NCBI GenBank assembly: GCA_002385665.1
Contig: DGDX01000002.1
Location: forward strand, 1,569 to 28,666
DNA from: Firmicutes bacterium UBA3941
Lineage (GTDB): Bacteria > Bacillota > Clostridia > Caldicoprobacterales > UBA3941
DNA: 27,098 bases
Reading direction: 5' to 3'
A model generated the notes under the pieces. That model worked only from the letters and a program-made list of their open reading frames with translations, was not told the origin of the DNA and did no database searches. Shown piece by piece: positions 23,998-27,098 of the stretch. Every line of letters starts with the position of its first letter. The first letter of the stretch is position 1. The translations under genes and the position numbers were made by a program.

Positions 23998-25452
23998 TTA
24001 TTGTTTGTATTCTTGCAGTAATAAGAAGAGTTCAGTACGGCTATTAATGTTCAGCTTCCTATATATGGATGTACAATATGTATTGATGGTCGCATAGGCT
24101 TTCGACTGTATACCTGAAATCTGCCGTAGAGTATATCCCTCCAGGAGCAGGTTACACACCTCAATTTCGGCAGGAGTTAGCTTATAATCCTTCAGTCTTG
24201 CCTCCAGTCTCGAGCACTGGCTGATATCCCCGCGGTAGGCGTCGTCGATCCATTCTCCTGAATACAGCATCTTAGTAAAGAAAGGAGACAGGATGAAAAA
24301 CAGGATGATAATACATATGGAAATAAAGGCCATCAATATAGATGATACCGCCATCTGGGTCTGTCCGAAGAAAACCCCTAATAATATAAATGAGGTAAAG
24401 TAGCACAGTGATGAAAGTAAAAAGCCGGTCCGGTAAAAATAGACGCTTTGGAATTTTTTTATCATAAATCCGGCGAGATAATAGGTGTTAACAATGCCTA
24501 TTGAATAGGCAATACCGAAGCTAAGGGCAGACACTAGCCCCACTTCCGGATACTGCATTCGTACTAGATCTACCACAAACCCCAAGGCCAAAAATGCAAA
24601 GGAAAGATTCAGCATTATGCATATATTCATAGAAAAACGGGTTTGTAAAAGAAGGATTACGACAATCCCTACCAGAATTCCTATGAAATAAAGGCTTTCT
24701 ATCTGGCTTTTCGTAAAACCGTCAATCTGTTGGATGGCGGCTGGAGCTATCACATCATTTAAGGCAAATACAATAAAAATTACAGGCATTAGAGAGTATG
24801 CCTTGACAGGTGCTTTTACTTTTTGTAAGGAAGGGACCTGGTCAGCATTGGATTTTATATGGTATGTGCTAAAGGCCAAGATTACCAAGATGAAAAATAT
24901 CAGAATGGTAAAGGGATGCAGGATAAACTTCCTATTGTTTAATAGCGGTTTTACATACATTAATACCTTGGGAAGCAGCACAGCCAGAATCATGGAATAA
25001 AACTTTTCCGGATTATTCAGGACCATAAAAAAACCGTATACATGGGAGATAAAGATGTGCCCTATACAGGGTACGGTAATCAGCATAATAATTTTCGAAG
25101 GAACACCGGGTCCAAGAATCAGTACTGATACAAAACATACCAAGGAAAGGATCACGCTGTAAAATGAGGCGGGTACAAATCTTTTCCCATCAAAAAGGAG
25201 GGGTATCAAGCTCCCGGTAATCAGCATGACATAAAAGTAAAAGGCTGTGTCGCCTACGATCTCCTCGAAAAGACTTACTTTAACTGCAAAGTCTCCCATT
25301 GGCAGAAAATATGCATAAAGCCATATGGAAACAGCAATCCAGCCCACAAAATACGGCATATTTTCCCTTGTGACAGCTTTGATGCTTAGTTTATTTACAG
25401 ACCAGGATGCAGACCCCAAGAGATTTTTTAAATCAATCTTATGTGTTCCCAT
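23998..25452 (-). CDS. Membrane-anchored LuxR-type transcription regulator with MFS-like sensor region
   Basis: 484 residues from ATG 25452 (AGGAGGG about 7 bases upstream; the frame is open to 25533). Residues about 30-400 contain roughly twelve hydrophobic helices arranged like a transporter, for example YFVGWIAVSIWLYAYFLP, FYFYVMLITGSLIPLLF and IESLYFIGILVGIVVILLL. A cytosolic C-terminal domain (about 420-484) is a LuxR-type helix-turn-helix: LTPAEIEVCNLLLEGYTLRQI, then YATINTYCTSIYRKLNI. It has no receiver domain. The membrane part probably senses a ligand and the tail binds DNA at the membrane. Similar proteins are known in Clostridia and Coriobacteria. Targets are unknown; the DUF4870-lipoprotein pair next to it is a candidate. 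Confidence 0.85.
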   Translation of the reverse strand: MGTHKIDLKNLLGSASWSVNKLSIKAVTRENMPYFVGWIAVSIWLYAYFLPMGDFAVKVSLFEEIVGDTAFYFYVMLITGSLIPLLFDGKRFVPASFYSVILSLVCFVSVLILGPGVPSKIIMLITVPCIGHIFISHVYGFFMVLNNPEKFYSMILAVLLPKVLMYVKPLLNNRKFILHPFTILIFFILVILAFSTYHIKSNADQVPSLQKVKAPVKAYSLMPVIFIVFALNDVIAPAAIQQIDGFTKSQIESLYFIGILVGIVVILLLQTRFSMNICIMLNLSFAFLALGFVVDLVRMQYPEVGLVSALSFGIAYSIGIVNTYYLAGFMIKKFQSVYFYRTGFLLSSLCYFTSFILLGVFFGQTQMAVSSILMAFISICIIILFFILSPFFTKMLYSGEWIDDAYRGDISQCSRLEARLKDYKLTPAEIEVCNLLLEGYTLRQISGIQSKAYATINTYCTSIYRKLNINSRTELFLLLQEYKQ

Positions 25453-25591
25453 TTTTACACCCTCCTGTGCTGGCCTGTACACCTTGTACATGCCCCACAA
25501 ACACTCCGCTTCTTGCTGCTTCTCTACGATCATATACCATATGTTACTAATATATCAATAAAATGAAATATAGCAACTCCATTATAATACA

Positions 25592-26089
25592 TTAATACGT
25601 ATAATAACAGTAATAATTCATAACATGACTGAATTGAACTGTAGTCACCCCAAAACTTGCAGTTAGGAACTCCGAAATTGGAGAATCCTTGTGCTCAATC
25701 TTTAAAGCCTCTATCCTCTCCCGAATCCTTTCTGCTATTTCTACTGCGGAATAAATGTCTGTATCGGGCAATATACATGCAAACTCTTCTCCCCCATATC
25801 GGGCCGCCAAATCAACATCTCGGTTTATACAGTATGATAACACCTTGCCGATTTGGCGCAAACATTCGTCACCCATGACATGACCGTAATAATCATTGTA
25901 TTCCTTGAAATGGTCAATATCCAATAAAATGATTCATAATTTAGAGTTTGAACGTCTAAGCCTGGAATACTCATGTTCCAAAGTGGCATCAAAACATCTT
26001 CTGTTGGCTATTCCCGTTAGGCTGTCCATATTGCTCAATTCTGTCAACCGTCAATTCGATTCTTCCGATTTAGAAACTTCTATTCAATC
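25592..26089 (-). pseudogene. Decayed GGDEF (diguanylate cyclase) gene
   Basis: The minus-strand frame gives RLTELSNMDSLTGIANRR, then LLDIDHFKEYNDYYGHVMGD, and AARYGGEEFACILPDTD with the active-site GGEEF, so most of a GGDEF domain is readable. The frame is interrupted by TGA at 26084-26086, 26051-26053 and 25934-25936, where homologues have sense codons. It also stops short after ASFGVTTVQFS, lacking the last 30 or so residues of the domain. TGA ends several intact genes here, so these are true stops. What is upstream of 26089 is too degraded to follow. Confidence 0.8.
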
Positions 26090-26222
26090 ATTTTCCGTAT
26101 GCCTTTCATGGTGTCAATATCACTCCATTAACTTGGCTGAAGTATATTGAGTAGAACGGAACTCGTCACTTACACTGGTATATAAAAAATAATTTATTTC
26201 AGTTAGAGCATAACATTATTTG

Positions 26223-26278
26223 TTGACAATACGACTGGGCAGTCATATAATATAAGTGTGAATATGACCACCTGGTCA
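26223..26278 (+). promoter_or_regulatory. Consensus promoter with two TetR-type operator palindromes
   Basis: TTGACA (26223-26228), 17-base spacer and TATAAT (26246-26251): perfect match to the sigma-A consensus. One palindrome, CGACTGGGCAGTCA (26232-26245), fills the spacer; a second, TGACCACCTGGTCA (26265-26278), lies just after the expected transcription start. Their centres are 33 bases apart, about three helical turns. A fit for autorepression by the following TetR protein. Confidence 0.72.
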
Positions 26279-26301
26279 CATATTATTAGATGGAGGATCT
26301 G

Positions 26302-26940
26302 ATGCCGAAAGCAACCTTTTTTAACTTGCCGAATGATAAGAGAAGCTTAATAATCTCAGCTGCTATGAAAGAATTTTCTAATGCCAATTATGATGCAGCC
26401 AGTATAAATCAAATATGTAAAAACTCAAACATTGCCAAAGGGAGCTTCTATCAGTATTTTACCGATAAGCTGGATCTGTACGTATATATAATGACTTTAG
26501 CCGTCGAAGAGAAAATCAAGTTCTTTTCCGCCATTATATCTGAATTTCACACCTTAACATTATTGGAACAAATTCGTTTGCTTTTTCGCAAGGGAGTAGA
26601 ATTTGCAAATAAGCATCCTGAATATGCTGCCTTAGGTGAGCAATTCTCAAAAGAGGATAATGAATTAGCAAAATTAGCTGTTACTAAGGAGGGGAACAAA
26701 CAAGCAGAATCATTATTTATTCAAATGATACTCAATGCAAAAACAAAAGGCGAAATAGACAGCAGCGTTGATTCCTTAGCCTTAAGCCTGTTGTTGCAAT
26801 CCTTATATGGTGCAGTCAATAAATATATAGTTGGAAAGTTGGAAAACGCCAGTTATGAATATAACGAAGAAGACATAAACAGCCTTGTGGATTCACTTTT
26901 AAATATTATATTTCATGGAATTCAGAATAAAGTAGATTAA
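26302..26940 (+). CDS. TetR/AcrR-family transcriptional regulator
   Basis: 212 residues from ATG 26302 (GGAGG 5 bases upstream; an earlier ATG at 26290 sits before the ribosome site). The N-terminal helix-turn-helix is typical: KRSLIISAAMKEFSNANYD, ASINQICKNSNIAKGSFYQY, FTDKLDLYVYI. The C-terminal part (about 75-205) is the helical ligand and dimer domain and does not identify the ligand. It is probably self-repressed through the two palindromes at its promoter. The next gene starts 18 bases after its stop codon, so it is likely its main target. Confidence 0.92.
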   Translation: MPKATFFNLPNDKRSLIISAAMKEFSNANYDAASINQICKNSNIAKGSFYQYFTDKLDLYVYIMTLAVEEKIKFFSAIISEFHTLTLLEQIRLLFRKGVEFANKHPEYAALGEQFSKEDNELAKLAVTKEGNKQAESLFIQMILNAKTKGEIDSSVDSLALSLLLQSLYGAVNKYIVGKLENASYEYNEEDINSLVDSLLNIIFHGIQNKVD

Positions 26941-26958
26941 ATTCCAAGGAGGCCTGTC

Positions 26959-27098
26959 ATGAAGAAGAAGGTAGATTTCATATTGGGGATGGTCTTTGCA
27001 CTTGCTACCATAATATTCATCGTACTATTTCTAACCAATGACACATTTTTCAACTGGGCATTTGAAAGACATCACAATATATTAAGCTGGTATATCAG
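26959..27098 (+). CDS. Small membrane protein, start only (cut off by window edge)
   Basis: ATG 26959 with AAGGAGG 6 bases upstream; 46 full codons are present. It starts MKKKVDFILGMVFALATIIF, a basic residue cluster and one membrane helix, followed by FFNWAFERHHNILSWYI. It is co-directional with and close to the TetR gene, so it is presumably regulated by it. I recall similar small membrane proteins next to TetR genes in Clostridia, but have no name for the family. Confidence 0.7.
   Translation, partial: MKKKVDFILGMVFALATIIFIVLFLTNDTFFNWAFERHHNILSWYI

Noticed and set aside
25896..26150. Plus-strand open frame of 84 codons
   Set aside because: It runs opposite the GGDEF remnant, whose minus-strand translation gives recognisable motifs.
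1..27098. tRNA, rRNA, CRISPR array, intact insertion sequence or replication origin
   Set aside because: No cloverleaf, regularly spaced repeats, transposase gene or DnaA-box cluster was seen by eye.

Overview
The window looks like a chromosomal segment of a low-GC, endospore-forming Clostridia-type Firmicute. The evidence is a complete gerA-gerB-gerC germinant receptor operon, DUF2935, LysM and DUF3842 proteins typical of clostridial spore-formers, strong AGGAGG ribosome binding sites, frequent TTG and GTG starts, and many hairpin-plus-U-tract terminators. No rRNA, tRNA, CRISPR array or intact mobile element was recognised.

Layout. Positions 1-11.1 kb read almost entirely leftward. They hold a cut-off LacI-like sensor protein (probably a diguanylate cyclase) with a DUF1622 membrane protein, a CapA-like lipoprotein with an L,D-transpeptidase, an amidase with a peptidoglycan-binding domain, the ger operon with ATGA overlaps, and a DUF2935 protein. 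At 11.2-12.5 kb a four-LysM protein and a DUF3842 protein read rightward. At 12.6-13.9 kb an ECF-transporter S component and a uridine-kinase-like P-loop kinase form a leftward operon behind a structured leader that ends in a terminator. At 14.0-16.8 kb there is a rightward cluster of poorly characterised proteins: DUF5685, a Cys-tailed J-domain protein, a membrane protein, DUF2752 and TM2. At 17.1-20.7 kb lie mntP-like, patB-like, panE-like (leftward) and bacterioferritin genes. From 20.8 kb the region is looser and partly decayed: a small GNAT protein, two broken GGDEF genes, a lipoprotein with a DUF4870 protein, a membrane-bound LuxR regulator, and a TetR regulator followed by the start of a membrane protein.

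How it fits together. The left third is cell-envelope and spore biology (wall crosslinking, wall hydrolysis, germinant sensing). The middle is nutrient or vitamin uptake and metal handling. The right is signalling, including decayed c-di-GMP genes. The most noteworthy candidate for something undescribed is the ECF-transporter leader at 13720-13908: a good promoter, a 5' hairpin, an 18-bp three-part terminator hairpin with U-tract just before the ribosome binding site, and an alternative hairpin that would break the terminator. It matches no riboswitch class I could recall. The DUF5685/DnaJ/DUF2752/TM2 cluster is the second candidate.

All family names rest on recognising motifs by eye; no database search was run.
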